Assembly: GCA_041879425.1 (NCBI GenBank)
Contig: CP090854.1
Location: 1,116,001 to 1,180,000, forward strand
Direction of reading: 5' to 3'
From: Vibrio pomeroyi
Lineage (GTDB): Bacteria; Pseudomonadota; Gammaproteobacteria; Enterobacterales; Vibrionaceae
DNA length: 64,000 nt
Shown: one piece after another, positions 23,988-32,938 of the stretch
Layout: every line of letters starts with the position of its first letter
Position numbering within the stretch: position 1 is the first letter of the stretch
Notes under the pieces: generated by a model
Seen by the model: the letters and a program-made list of their open reading frames with translations, nothing else
Told to the model about the DNA's origin: nothing
Database searches by the model: none
Translations under genes and position numbers: made by a program

Positions 23988-25250
23988 TTAAAGGCTGTTT
24001 TTATACACCTTGCCGTCTTTCATGATCAGCTTTTGTGTCTCTGTATTTGCCACACATGCTACACCTTCCAGTGGGTTACCGTCGATAATCAATAGGTCGG
24101 CATACGCCCCTTCAACAATCTGACCTAGCTTGCCTTCTTGGTAAGGGTGTTGGTAAGTCGACATCTCGAACAAGCGTCCGCAGTTCGATGTCGCCATACG
24201 AAGTGCTGTGATGGTATCGAACACTTGTTCAATCGCACCAAGCTCATTCAGCTGAGTTGCATGTACATTGGTTTCACCCACACAGTCGGTACCAAAGGCG
24301 ATGTTTTGGATATCGTATTTCTTGATAAGCTCTGCCGACTTGAACATGGCTTTGCCTACACGCTCTGTTTTGCGGTATGTCTCTTCGTTTGGTAGCGGAA
24401 TCTTACGCGCTGCAATCAGTGAAGAGGTAAAGTAAGACGGAATCACCCAGATGCCTTTCTCTTTGATGATCTCGGCAATGTCGTCATCCATGATGGTCGC
24501 GTGTTCGAAAGACATCACGCCTGCTTCCGCTGCCCTGCGCATCGCATCAGAAGTGTGGATGTGCGCAGCAACATAAGTACCGTAGTCTGAAGCGGCTTGC
24601 ACTGCGGCTTCCATTTCGTCAGAAGTAAACTGCAATGTGTCTAGCGGGTCGAAGGTTGATGATGCACCGCCACCTGCCATGATCTTGATTTGTGATGCGC
24701 CCATAAACAGTTGTTCACGCACCGCTTTCAAAACTTCTGAACGGCCATCGGCCACTCGCATTGCGCCAAGCTTCATCATTGGCGAGTCTTCGTGCCCGTT
24801 AGTCAAACGTTCTTGCGCTTGGTTCTGGCGGTAATCTGAGTGGCCACTGGTTTGTGAAATAGCCGCCATTGAAGGCAGAATACGTGGGCCAGTTGCGTAG
24901 CCGTTATCGATACTTTTCTTAAGGCCAAGCGTGTTACCCGCGACATCACGAATGGTGGTAAAGCCGCGCATCAGCATCTCTTCTGAAATCTTTGCTGAGC
25001 GAATCGCCACTTCTTCACGTGTCATGGTATCAATCACATTGAAAGGTGCAGATAGCGTGATATGAACGTGCGCATCAATCAAACCTGGCATTACCGTACC
25101 ACCTTGAGCATCGATAGTTTCATCCGCTAACGTTTCATCAACCTCGCCAATTTGTGTAATCAAGTTGTCTTCAATAAGAATTGATACGTTCTCGATTAGG
25201 TTGTTATCAACGCCGTTAAATACGTTCGCGTTAGTGATTAGCTTTTTCAT
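23988..25250 (-). CDS. metal-dependent amidohydrolase (imidazolonepropionase-like)
   Basis: A 420-residue cytoplasmic enzyme of the amidohydrolase superfamily, closest in style to Xaa-Pro or peptidyl-amino-acid hydrolases of the Sgx9260/PhnM-like clade. The strand-1 motif is LIDAHVHIT. KIMAGGGA probably holds the carbamylated Lys. Two metal-binding His lie in YVAAHIHTS and SFEHAT, and the catalytic Asp in FGTDCVGETN. It may cleave acylated amino acids or cyclic amides; the substrate is unknown. The ATG at 25250 has AAGGTG upstream. Confidence 0.88.
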   Translation of the reverse strand: MKKLITNANVFNGVDNNLIENVSILIEDNLITQIGEVDETLADETIDAQGGTVMPGLIDAHVHITLSAPFNVIDTMTREEVAIRSAKISEEMLMRGFTTIRDVAGNTLGLKKSIDNGYATGPRILPSMAAISQTSGHSDYRQNQAQERLTNGHEDSPMMKLGAMRVADGRSEVLKAVREQLFMGASQIKIMAGGGASSTFDPLDTLQFTSDEMEAAVQAASDYGTYVAAHIHTSDAMRRAAEAGVMSFEHATIMDDDIAEIIKEKGIWVIPSYFTSSLIAARKIPLPNEETYRKTERVGKAMFKSAELIKKYDIQNIAFGTDCVGETNVHATQLNELGAIEQVFDTITALRMATSNCGRLFEMSTYQHPYQEGKLGQIVEGAYADLLIIDGNPLEGVACVANTETQKLIMKDGKVYKNSL

Positions 25251-25407
25251 AGTCTGCACCTTTTGGAAATGAGTGTGTGTCGCTGATGGAGTTATCTTAT
25301 GGCGGGCAGCATCTGAAAAATGGCCATTTGGTGACAGCGATGAAGAGTGCTTTATATACTCGCGGTATAATTCCCCTATAAGGTAATGAATGTTTTTAAG
25401 GAGTTAA

Positions 25408-25449
25408 ATGAAAATTGGTTGTCGAGGATATGAAATATCCGCCTTCTGA
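25408..25449 (+). CDS. possible 13-residue leader-type ORF
   Basis: AAGGAG 4 nt before an ATG opens a 13-codon frame encoding MKIGCRGYEISAF. An extended -10-like GGTATAAT lies at 25364-25371. A hairpin (25436-25460) overlaps the stop codon. The arrangement resembles a small regulatory RNA or leader peptide, but no plus-strand gene follows before 27002. It could be chance. Confidence 0.25.
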   Translation: MKIGCRGYEISAF

Positions 25450-25460
25450 AGCGGCGGATA
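25436..25460. other. stem-loop TATCCGCC/GGCGGATA
   Basis: Perfect 8-bp arms with a 9-nt loop and no T-run on the plus strand. It lies 53 bp beyond the collagen-like gene's stop, and on the minus strand is followed by a short T-rich stretch, so it may be that gene's terminator. Confidence 0.45.
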
Positions 25461-25513
25461 CTGGGGGAAATGGTCAATTTTCAAGACGTATTAAGATCTT
25501 ATTGGTTCATCAA

Positions 25514-26710
25514 TTACCATGAAAAAGGTTTGAAGCAACCTTGTAACCAGCGTGTACTACTTGCTTTAATATCGTAAACTCTGTTTGTGCCGCTGCCTCG
25601 AGGGGTGAATGTAAAGCTGAGACTGCCAAGTCTATCAAATTTAATTGAAGGTATATTACCTCCAGAAAACTCTTCAATTTCCATTCCAGATATTGATGAC
25701 TCTAGTAGTTGGATATTCTCAACACCATTGCCAGTAACTGAAAAACTATCTATAAATAATTTGATATAAAAGTCTTGTCCATTGACTCCAGAACGACCAA
25801 CAAACTCTAAACTCATAGCTTTAGGCGTATTCCCAAATATATTTGTTGCGGATACACCGAACCAATTAGTATTACTTGAACAAACCATATTGGAGTCTCC
25901 ACTTGGTCCTGCTGGTCCGGTAGCCCCTGCTGGTCCGGTAGCCCCTGTAGCACCACGAAGGCCTGTATATCCTCTATAACCTCTTGGTCCGGTAGCTCCT
26001 GTTGGTCCGGTAGCTCCTGTTGGTCCGGTAGCTCCTGTTGGTCCGGTAGCTCCTGCTGGTCCTGCTGGTCCGGTAGCTCCTGTTGGTCCGGTAGCTCCTG
26101 CTGGTCCTGCTGGTCCGGTAGCTCCTGTTTCGCCTTTCTCCCCTTGAATTGCGCCGTTACCTACCCATTCACCACTCTCATTAATGACTTCCGTACCTTT
26201 TATACTAAGAGATAAAGTATCTACAGAATTGGGTGTTATATCTCCGATAACATTGGATGCTAATTCCGCGACCCGAGCATACAAAACTGGTTTTGCTTCA
26301 TAATTAATCGAGCCGTCAGGGTTGGGGACTTTGACACTCAACGACACATTTGACACATCATAGGATATAGAGTTCTCATCAATTAAACCTGGAACGTTTA
26401 ATACGAATGAGATGCCTTGTAAATTATCTAAAACCGATAAATTATTTTCGTGGATTGAAATTGAGCAAAGACCATTCAAAAACATACAATGAGAGCTCTC
26501 CTTACCGATACTTAGACCGCTAAAATTATCGATGATATCAACCTCAATATAATGGATTCCATCATCAATTGGTAAACTGGTGCTAGCATCAAATAGGTTC
26601 ACGTTAAGAGAATGAGGTTGGTCAAATACATCCTCTGCAATCAACGGAAACGACGTCATGGCTAGACATAAAATACTTTTAGTTGTAATTGATTTTCTTA
26701 GTGATAACAA
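25514..26710 (-). CDS. secreted collagen-like protein
   Basis: A 398-residue protein starting at a TTG supported by AGGAG 8-11 nt upstream. A signal peptide (cleavage near Ile24-Ala25) is followed by a non-repetitive N-terminal domain (26-189) with one Cys pair. Residues 190-273 are 28 uninterrupted Gly-X-Y triplets rich in GAT, GPT and GPA, with a short charged variant ([12 protein letters not shown]). A C-terminal beta-rich domain (274-398) ends GCFKPFSW. Such triplets should form a collagen triple helix, with the end domains promoting trimerisation. Bacterial relatives are surface adhesins or fibre stalks; its role here is unknown. It is AT-rich and divergent from an Ig-like lipoprotein. 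Confidence 0.85.
   Translation of the reverse strand: MLSLRKSITTKSILCLAMTSFPLIAEDVFDQPHSLNVNLFDASTSLPIDDGIHYIEVDIIDNFSGLSIGKESSHCMFLNGLCSISIHENNLSVLDNLQGISFVLNVPGLIDENSISYDVSNVSLSVKVPNPDGSINYEAKPVLYARVAELASNVIGDITPNSVDTLSLSIKGTEVINESGEWVGNGAIQGEKGETGATGPAGPAGATGPTGATGPAGPAGATGPTGATGPTGATGPTGATGPRGYRGYTGLRGATGATGPAGATGPAGPSGDSNMVCSSNTNWFGVSATNIFGNTPKAMSLEFVGRSGVNGQDFYIKLFIDSFSVTGNGVENIQLLESSISGMEIEEFSGGNIPSIKFDRLGSLSFTFTPRGSGTNRVYDIKASSTRWLQGCFKPFSW
25892..26143 (-). repeat. tandem DNA repeat coding Gly-X-Y triplets
   Basis: 252 bp of 9- and 18-bp units (for example GGTCCGGTAGCTCCTGTT on the plus strand) encode 28 collagen triplets. Several units are identical at the DNA level, so the copy number is likely to vary between strains by slippage or recombination, always in frame. 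Confidence 0.9.
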
Positions 26711-27001
26711 GATCGTACTCCTAATGTTACTTTGGTATGGAAATTAAGATTGTTATTTCTTTGGCTGTACCCAAATTTAATAAAATAACGACTTTAATAT
26801 TTAAAAAGTGACGAGTTAAGTAAATGGCATTTTGTTTTTTTTGTTTTATAAGGTAGCCTCTAGCTATTTTACAATTCTTAATAACACCATCATCTCTTGA
26901 ATAGGCATTTTCTCGTATAATAGGAAATAAATGCCAGTATCCGGATTTTTATTTATTGTCATAATTAACCATTAAAAATTAAATTATTAGGATGGTAAGT
27001 T

Positions 27002-28921
27002 GTGAATTTTAAAATATCATGGTCGATGATTTTAGTGTTTGTTAGTTTATTCGTACTTAGTGGCTGTCATGGTGTTAGTGAACTTGTTGTCACACCTAAG
27101 CACTCGAGTGTCCCTGCAGGCTTACAGCTTCAACTCACCGCAGAAAAAGTACTCGATAAAGGAAAGGTTATTAATGTAACGGATAGTGGCGATGTGGAGT
27201 GGATAAGTTCTGATACTTCGATTGCCACTATTGATGATAATGGACTGGTTTCAACCAAAAAAATAGTGGGTAGTGTTGTGATAAGTGCAATCGCTACTTT
27301 TAACGGAAAGATCTTTACAGACTCAGTCACTATTGATGTTACAGAGGCTATCATAACGTCTATTAAAGTCATGCCTGAAATCGATTCGGCACCTGTAGGC
27401 CTGACAAGTTCGTTCAAAGCAATGGCGAATTTTTCGAATGGAGAAACAGTTGATGTAACAAATGATGACTCTATAATTTGGAGCAGTAGTGATGTAAATA
27501 TCGCGGTAATTTCGGAAGATACTAGTAATAAGGGTATTGTCGAAGCAAAATCGATAGGTTCTTCAATTATTACGGCCTCTATCGATATTGAAGGCGAACA
27601 GGTTATTACTGACTCAGTCACTTTCAATGTCACTGAAGCAATTGCAGTTGCAGTTGATGTTTCGCCAAGTAGGCACAGTGTTTCTGTTGGGCTAGATGAG
27701 ATCTTTTCAGCAACGGTTCTGATGTCGGATGGTGAAAGGCTTGATATAACAAACAACGGCTCCATTACTTGGTCGACTAGTGATATTGATATTGCAACTA
27801 TTTCAAATGACATAGGCTCAAAAGGAAAAGCTACAGGGATTAAGGTTGGTTCAGTCAATGTCATGGCATCGGCTTTAGTCAACGGTGAGTATGTGAATGG
27901 ACTAGCACGTTTGGATGTAACTGAAGCAGTTATTACCTCGTTGGAGATCGAGCCAAAATATCAATCAGTACCTGTCGGCCTGAAGAAAGCATTCAGCGTA
28001 TTTGCTCATCTGTCTGACGGAACAATCGTTGATGCAACAAGCGATGGAGCGATCAGTTGGAGTAGCAGTAATACTGATTTAGCAACTATATCTAACTCAT
28101 TATTAGATAAAGGTACCGCTACTGGAGTATCTATTGGTGACACTACTATAACTGCATTTGTTGAAGTCAATAATCACGAGGTGACAAGTACTGCTACGCT
28201 CAATATTTCTGAAGCCATTGTTGTAGGAGTCGTTGTCACACCGAAACCACAACAAAGCTTAGATACTCCTCAAATACCGACAGGGGCTAAAAAACAATTT
28301 AAAGCAGAAATGGTCATGTCAGACGAGGAAAGAATTGACGTGACTAGCGCCGATACCCTTTCTTGGGCTGTAGGCGACACCAGTGTTGCTAATGTATCTA
28401 ATACTACTGCCACTAAAGGTTTGGTCACTGGTGTAAATGTGGGAGTTACGTCTGTTACTGCAAAGCTTCAATCAAATGATTACAATTTTGAAGACAGTGC
28501 CGAATTGACTGTTACGCTCCCTCATTCTATGACATTTTCAGTTTTAACTGGACGGTATGTTAATGAAGTGAACGGTATTGACACCGAATACCTAGGTTAC
28601 TCAGAAGGAATAATGGGTCACAATTCGATAACTTTGGGAGAAGAGTATCTAAGTAGTCCTGTTGATAAAATTTATGTTGGGCGTGCTATTTCTGGAACTA
28701 ACTCTAATGAGAAGTTCTTTTTCGGACAGCGTACTAATGAGATGATTTCTGGTTCCTTGACTTATAAAGCTACTTTTAGTTGGCCAGATAACTCTAAAAC
28801 TGAAGGTTGGCTCGACTGGGATTTTTATGGAAAGCACTATGTTTTAAGAGACCTTTCGGCCATTCAACTTTTAATCAATAATAATTGGGATTTTACTCTT
28901 TCAGTATCGAATGAAATGTAA
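27002..28921 (+). CDS. Ig-like (BIG2) repeat lipoprotein
   Basis: A 639-residue lipoprotein (lipobox LSGC, Cys22; GTG start with AGGATGG upstream). After the Cys come five bacterial Ig-like BIG2 domains of about 95 residues. Each has a V-P-x-G-L start, a W(S/T)SSD core, an IATIS strand, a KGxxTG turn and a closing V-T-E-A. They span residues about 26-520. The last 115 residues (SVLTGRYVNEVNG to the end) form a different beta domain, possibly a carbohydrate-binding, jacalin-like module. Such proteins are surface adhesins. It is AT-rich and divergent from the collagen-like gene. Confidence 0.87.
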   Translation: MNFKISWSMILVFVSLFVLSGCHGVSELVVTPKHSSVPAGLQLQLTAEKVLDKGKVINVTDSGDVEWISSDTSIATIDDNGLVSTKKIVGSVVISAIATFNGKIFTDSVTIDVTEAIITSIKVMPEIDSAPVGLTSSFKAMANFSNGETVDVTNDDSIIWSSSDVNIAVISEDTSNKGIVEAKSIGSSIITASIDIEGEQVITDSVTFNVTEAIAVAVDVSPSRHSVSVGLDEIFSATVLMSDGERLDITNNGSITWSTSDIDIATISNDIGSKGKATGIKVGSVNVMASALVNGEYVNGLARLDVTEAVITSLEIEPKYQSVPVGLKKAFSVFAHLSDGTIVDATSDGAISWSSSNTDLATISNSLLDKGTATGVSIGDTTITAFVEVNNHEVTSTATLNISEAIVVGVVVTPKPQQSLDTPQIPTGAKKQFKAEMVMSDEERIDVTSADTLSWAVGDTSVANVSNTTATKGLVTGVNVGVTSVTAKLQSNDYNFEDSAELTVTLPHSMTFSVLTGRYVNEVNGIDTEYLGYSEGIMGHNSITLGEEYLSSPVDKIYVGRAISGTNSNEKFFFGQRTNEMISGSLTYKATFSWPDNSKTEGWLDWDFYGKHYVLRDLSAIQLLINNNWDFTLSVSNEM

Positions 28922-28945
28922 ACTTTCTAGACCTTTCATGGTAAA

Positions 28946-28987
28946 AATCACTATTTAGAAGTAACTCCATATTTTTAAATAGTGATT
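28946..28987. terminator. stem-loop after Ig-like gene
   Basis: Perfect 12-bp arms AATCACTATTTA and TAAATAGTGATT with an 18-nt AT-rich loop, followed by GTTTCGATTTT. It probably terminates the lipoprotein transcript. Confidence 0.65.
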
Positions 28988-29153
28988 GTTTCGATTTTCT
29001 GAAACTAGCCTAAGGTTTGACTATTTAGACTTAAAATAAATGATTGACCAGTAGCGAAGTATGGTGGTGTCATCAAATGGTAAGTTTTGCTCCGATTCGA
29101 GCGCTAAGATGTATTTCAAATCGAGACTACTTATCCAATTAGAGAGAAACAGA

Positions 29154-29633
29154 ATGACTAAATCAGACAAAGTTTACGGATTCAATACACCACAACGTTT
29201 ATTCGTAGGTTACACGTTAGCTGTGCTGGTGGACTTAGTGGTCCTTAACTTCTTCGATGAGTACTGGGACTTCGTAAACATTGAGTCTTTCACTATTTCT
29301 TTGATAGCGGCGTTATTGCTACAGCTATTGTTGAAGCTCTCTATTGGTTTAGAACACAAGATTGCTGAGCACTTCAAAAGTAAGCCGGGCACTGCCCCTA
29401 AGGTTTACCGAGCAATCACTACTTACATCATCTTGGTGGGTTCAAAGTTCGTGATGCTAGAAGCGATTAACTTATTGTTTGGTGAGAAGGTGAGCTTTAC
29501 TGGCCCTTGGAATGGTGTGGTGGCGTTCTTCGCTGTGGTATTTACGATTCTGATTGCTGAAGTGATTGTATCGAAGATCTACTTTGCACTTGATGATAAA
29601 GCCGCTGAAGGCAAACCAGTAGCGCAATCATAA
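29154..29633 (+). CDS. conserved membrane protein of unknown function
   Basis: A 159-residue inner-membrane protein with about four hydrophobic segments (near 18-34, 45-62, 80-98 and 122-143) and a charged tail. The ATG at 29154 is chosen because GAGAGAAACAGA precedes it and MTKSDKVYGFNTPQRLF gives a sensible N-terminus. I do not recognise the family. It is followed by a strong bidirectional terminator, so it is a single-gene unit. Confidence 0.8.
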   Translation: MTKSDKVYGFNTPQRLFVGYTLAVLVDLVVLNFFDEYWDFVNIESFTISLIAALLLQLLLKLSIGLEHKIAEHFKSKPGTAPKVYRAITTYIILVGSKFVMLEAINLLFGEKVSFTGPWNGVVAFFAVVFTILIAEVIVSKIYFALDDKAAEGKPVAQS

Positions 29634-29673
29634 TTGAAGGCGAGTCCATCGCCCAATCGAGACTGACATAAAA

Positions 29674-29706
29674 AACGAGCCAGCTAATTACTGGCTCGTT
29701 TTCGTT
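29674..29706. terminator. bidirectional terminator
   Basis: Perfect 10-bp arms AACGAGCCAG and CTGGCTCGTT, a 7-nt loop, an A-run before and TTTTCG after. It lies between convergent genes. Confidence 0.9.
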
Positions 29707-29741
29707 TGTGTGGCGTATAACTAATTCGATGCGCTTTTGGT

Positions 29742-31472
29742 TTATTTCTCATAAACCACATCCCCTTGCAACACCGTCATCAACACCTGAGTCTTGGCTA
29801 TTTGTCTTGCCGATACTGTGGTGATGTCTCGGTCGAGAATGGCGAAGTCTGCTGACTTACCAACTTCAATAGAACCTGTTACGTCTTCAATTCCAAGGCT
29901 TTTAGCGGCATTAATCGTGTAAGCATCTATTGCGGTGTAGATATCGGTTAGGCCTGTTTTGCCCATGATTAGGCTGTTCGCGATACCGACTAAAGGGTTT
30001 ATGTCGTGTACGTTCCAATCACTACTTAGAGTGATGTTGGCGTCGGTTTTGAGTATCGCGTCTAGGTTCATCATGGCTTTGGCACGGCGAGCGCCAAGGA
30101 AGGCTTCGGCCCATTGGTGTTGATGCCTTGCAATGTAATCAGACCCGACCTGGAAATCTGCTGAGACATTGAGTTGTTTAAAGCGGGGGACGTCTTCATC
30201 ATTGATTAATTCAACGTGGGTTAAGGTATAAGGTTTTTGAGAGCCTTGTTGACGCACGCTTTCTATTGCATCAAGGGATTCACGAACCGCACCATCACCA
30301 ATCGCATGAATGTGCGCACTAAAGCCGATTTTATCGAGCGCGCTGAGCCACTCTTTCATCTGTGCTGGTGGAATGTAGTTCAAGCCATTCGGCGACTGCG
30401 GCAGATAAGTATCCAAGTAGGGTGCGAGTGTTTTTGCTGTGCCATTAATGAAGATGCCATCGCTGTACATTTTGACCTGATCGACCAGTAGCAGACGGCT
30501 TTTGTCATCGGAATACATTTTTTCGAATACTTCGAGTTGAGACGGGATCGCCATTGATGGGTAAACCCAAGGGCGCAAAGATACTCGAGCTGTTAAATCT
30601 TGGTTTTGTTCTGCCTCTAGCCAAACGTCATACCAACCTCGTTTCCAATACATCCGACCGTCACCTATGGTGGTAATGCCGTGTGCAGCGGCTTGTTCAA
30701 GTCCGAACATTAAGCCTTGGTAACTTTGCTCAAACAACTCGCTTTGACTGTTCCACGCCATTTCCATGACCTGGTCGCCAGCGTTATCCAATAAGATGCC
30801 GTTAAGCTTTCCGCTTTCAGGATCCTTTAAATATACACCGCCTTGTGGGTCTGGAGATAGTTGGCTGATTTGTGCGATTTTCAGTGCTTTAGAGTTGACC
30901 CACATCGAGTGCGAGGTTTGCTCCATGATCACCACGGGGCGGTTTGGGAAGACACTGTCGATGATCTCTAGTGGTGTGTATTCAGAATCGCTGTCGAGAG
31001 TTGATTCCAAAGAAAAACCATAACCCATTAGCCAACGTCTGCCATTGGTATCAGCATTGATCTTACACGCTTCTAGGTAGGGAATTTGTTCTTCTAATGT
31101 GGCTTCAGAATCCAGTTCACAATTGCCACCCAGTTCAGAGGCAGCTTCGAAAACATGGTTATGATTATCAATGAAGCCCGGAAGAACAAAGGCATTTTCT
31201 AAGTCAATGACATCGGTATTCTGCCCTTGAAAAGCTTTCGCTTGCGAGTGGTTACCAATGAAGATGATCTTGCCATTGTGGGTAACGATCGAGTCAGATT
31301 CACGATGTCCGTAGATGTCCGCATTAGTAAAGATTTGATCAGCAGTTTGGCTTTGGGCAGTTGTTTTCTGTTGCACAACGGTGTTGTCTTGTCCAAATAC
31401 GGGCGAGACAGCGCCTAAACTAGTGAGTAAAGCGATCCATGCAGTGCGTGGCAAAGTGAGCTTGTTGTTCAT
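29742..31472 (-). CDS. exported YtcJ-type amidohydrolase
   Basis: A 576-residue enzyme of the amidohydrolase superfamily, YtcJ/LAF3-like. A signal peptide (MNNKLTLPRTAWIALLTSLG, cleavage near Val-Phe-Gly) suggests periplasmic location. Motifs: LPGFIDNHNHV (metal-binding HxH), VKMYSDGIF with the probable carbamylated Lys, SAHIHAIGDGAV, LTHVELI, and the catalytic Asp in TLSSDWNVHDINPL, then a C-terminal beta sandwich (GKSADFAILDRD). Relatives hydrolyse N-substituted formamides or amides; the substrate is unknown. The ATG at 31472, after GGAAGACAG, places the signal peptide at the start. Confidence 0.88.
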   Translation of the reverse strand: MNNKLTLPRTAWIALLTSLGAVSPVFGQDNTVVQQKTTAQSQTADQIFTNADIYGHRESDSIVTHNGKIIFIGNHSQAKAFQGQNTDVIDLENAFVLPGFIDNHNHVFEAASELGGNCELDSEATLEEQIPYLEACKINADTNGRRWLMGYGFSLESTLDSDSEYTPLEIIDSVFPNRPVVIMEQTSHSMWVNSKALKIAQISQLSPDPQGGVYLKDPESGKLNGILLDNAGDQVMEMAWNSQSELFEQSYQGLMFGLEQAAAHGITTIGDGRMYWKRGWYDVWLEAEQNQDLTARVSLRPWVYPSMAIPSQLEVFEKMYSDDKSRLLLVDQVKMYSDGIFINGTAKTLAPYLDTYLPQSPNGLNYIPPAQMKEWLSALDKIGFSAHIHAIGDGAVRESLDAIESVRQQGSQKPYTLTHVELINDEDVPRFKQLNVSADFQVGSDYIARHQHQWAEAFLGARRAKAMMNLDAILKTDANITLSSDWNVHDINPLVGIANSLIMGKTGLTDIYTAIDAYTINAAKSLGIEDVTGSIEVGKSADFAILDRDITTVSARQIAKTQVLMTVLQGDVVYEK

Positions 31473-31597
31473 TCTTCTGTCTTCCATGTTCCACTGTTTA
31501 ATAAGTATAGAAAGCGAGTGGCCAGTGTGAAACTCTACATGAATGACAAATAAAAACTGCGTTTAATCAACAAGCTGTCGTTTGAACGAGCTTTTAG

Positions 31598-31774
31598 TTA
31601 CGACTCTTGTCTTAAGCTTTTACGCAGATCTTTTTTGTACTCGTCATATGAGTTATAGCCATAGAGTTTCCAAGTGTGATCACCCTTAATGTTGTGGTTG
31701 TAGGTGATCTCTCCGATCCACTGTTGACGTGTGGCAAGAATCATAGCGCGGATTTTTAATAATAAAGTGTCCAT
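31598..31774 (-). CDS. small hypothetical protein, 58 residues
   Basis: A short frame starting at the ATG at 31774, preceded by AGGAGAGCAACT, a very good ribosome-binding site. The product is basic at both ends with a YNHNIKGDHTWKLYGYNSYDEYKKDL centre and no membrane segment. I do not recognise it. It lies between the YtcJ-type gene and the divergent AraC-type gene and may be cotranscribed with the former. Confidence 0.6.
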   Translation of the reverse strand: MDTLLLKIRAMILATRQQWIGEITYNHNIKGDHTWKLYGYNSYDEYKKDLRKSLRQES

Positions 31775-31928
31775 AGTTGCTCTCCTGATTAAGTTCACCT
31801 GCAGTATATTTAGCGGTGACCACCGGATGAGTATCGTTAGCGCAATGTTCAATACTTTTCAGTCAATGTGCTCATTTGAATGGTTTGATGCGTATACTTT
31901 CAATATTAAAAAGTCACTGAGCATCGCA

Positions 31929-32789
31929 ATGAAGGGTTACTTGGAAAAAGTGCCACAACGAATTGGCACATCATGGCGCTATAAGAAAATTGTCGAGAAC
32001 AGTAAAAGCTACGGTTGGCATAGACATGAAGAGTACGAGATAGCGATACATCGTCACTTTGCTGGACACAGCTTTATTGGCCATCACCAGAGCGATGTGT
32101 TTCACAACCATATGATTTTGGTTGGCCCAGATTTACCTCATGCTATCTATTCAGAAGAGAGTGCAGATGATTCGAGAATCTGTGAAACGCATGTGGTTTG
32201 GTTTCGCAAAGATTGGATAGAGCAATTAATCGCGTGCTGCCGCGAGCTAGAACCTCTGCGCGCATTGTTGGAAGATTCAAAGAAAGGGCTGCAGTTTTCG
32301 CTTGTTACTGCAGAGAAAGCGACGGAACTGTTGAACAAGGTGATGGATCAGTCGCCACATCAACAACTGCTGACCTTGTTCTCTCTGTTTGCGCTTTTGC
32401 TTGAGGATCAAGGCGTGGCGCAGTTGATAAACCCTGCCTTTAATTCGGATGATGAAGATGAAGTCAGCGATAAGTTGGACAAGGTTGAAGCCTTTTTGGT
32501 GAACAACTTTATTCGCGATATCTCAGTTAACGATTTAGCCAAGCATCTCTATATCAGTGAGAGTAGTGTTAGGCGGCTATTTCAAAAGCACTACAATGAG
32601 AGTTTTAGCCAGCGGTTAAAGAAAATTAGGTTGAACGTGGCGTGTGATTTGCTGCTCAACACATCACTACCTATTAGTTTGATTCTGGAGAAGGTGGGTT
32701 ACGACAACCAAGCTAATTTCAATCGCCAGTTTAAATCCTATAAGCAGGTAACACCGACTCAATATCGCGCGGCAATGAAACATCACTGA
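31929..32789 (+). CDS. AraC family transcriptional regulator
   Basis: A 286-residue regulator. The N-terminal cupin-like domain has WHRHEEYEIAIHRHFAGHSFIG and VGPDLPHAIYSEE, a sensor fold with several His. The C-terminal 100 residues carry two helix-turn-helix motifs (SVNDLAKHLYISESSVRRLFQKHYNESFSQRLKKIRLN and LILEKVGYDNQANFNRQFKSYKQVTPTQYR). The ATG at 31929 gives a typical N-terminus; the frame stays open upstream across the neighbouring small gene, so the longer start is unlikely. It is divergent from the 58-residue and YtcJ-type genes, which it may regulate. Confidence 0.9.
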   Translation: MKGYLEKVPQRIGTSWRYKKIVENSKSYGWHRHEEYEIAIHRHFAGHSFIGHHQSDVFHNHMILVGPDLPHAIYSEESADDSRICETHVVWFRKDWIEQLIACCRELEPLRALLEDSKKGLQFSLVTAEKATELLNKVMDQSPHQQLLTLFSLFALLLEDQGVAQLINPAFNSDDEDEVSDKLDKVEAFLVNNFIRDISVNDLAKHLYISESSVRRLFQKHYNESFSQRLKKIRLNVACDLLLNTSLPISLILEKVGYDNQANFNRQFKSYKQVTPTQYRAAMKHH

Positions 32790-32938
32790 TTTATTCATCA
32801 ACGAAACAATTCCCATAAGCTTATGAATAATTTACTGTTATATGAACTATAAAAATGGATTTAACGTATTACCAAGGATGTAAGTTAGGGCTCTCACATG
32901 ACTTACTCGAACTACTATGAAAACAAGTCGAGGTTAGG

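Noticed and set aside
25892..26143. CRISPR-like array of short repeats
   Set aside because: The units are contiguous, 9-18 bp, in frame and encode Gly-X-Y triplets; there are no unique spacers and no cas genes.
27130..27882. 250-residue minus-strand ORF opposite the Ig-like gene
   Set aside because: It is the antisense shadow of the repetitive BIG2 coding region; the plus-strand frame has a signal peptide, lipobox and regular domains.
25514..28921. Prophage tail-fibre region
   Set aside because: Collagen-like triplets occur in phage fibres, but no phage structural, lysis or integrase genes are present and the product has its own signal peptide.
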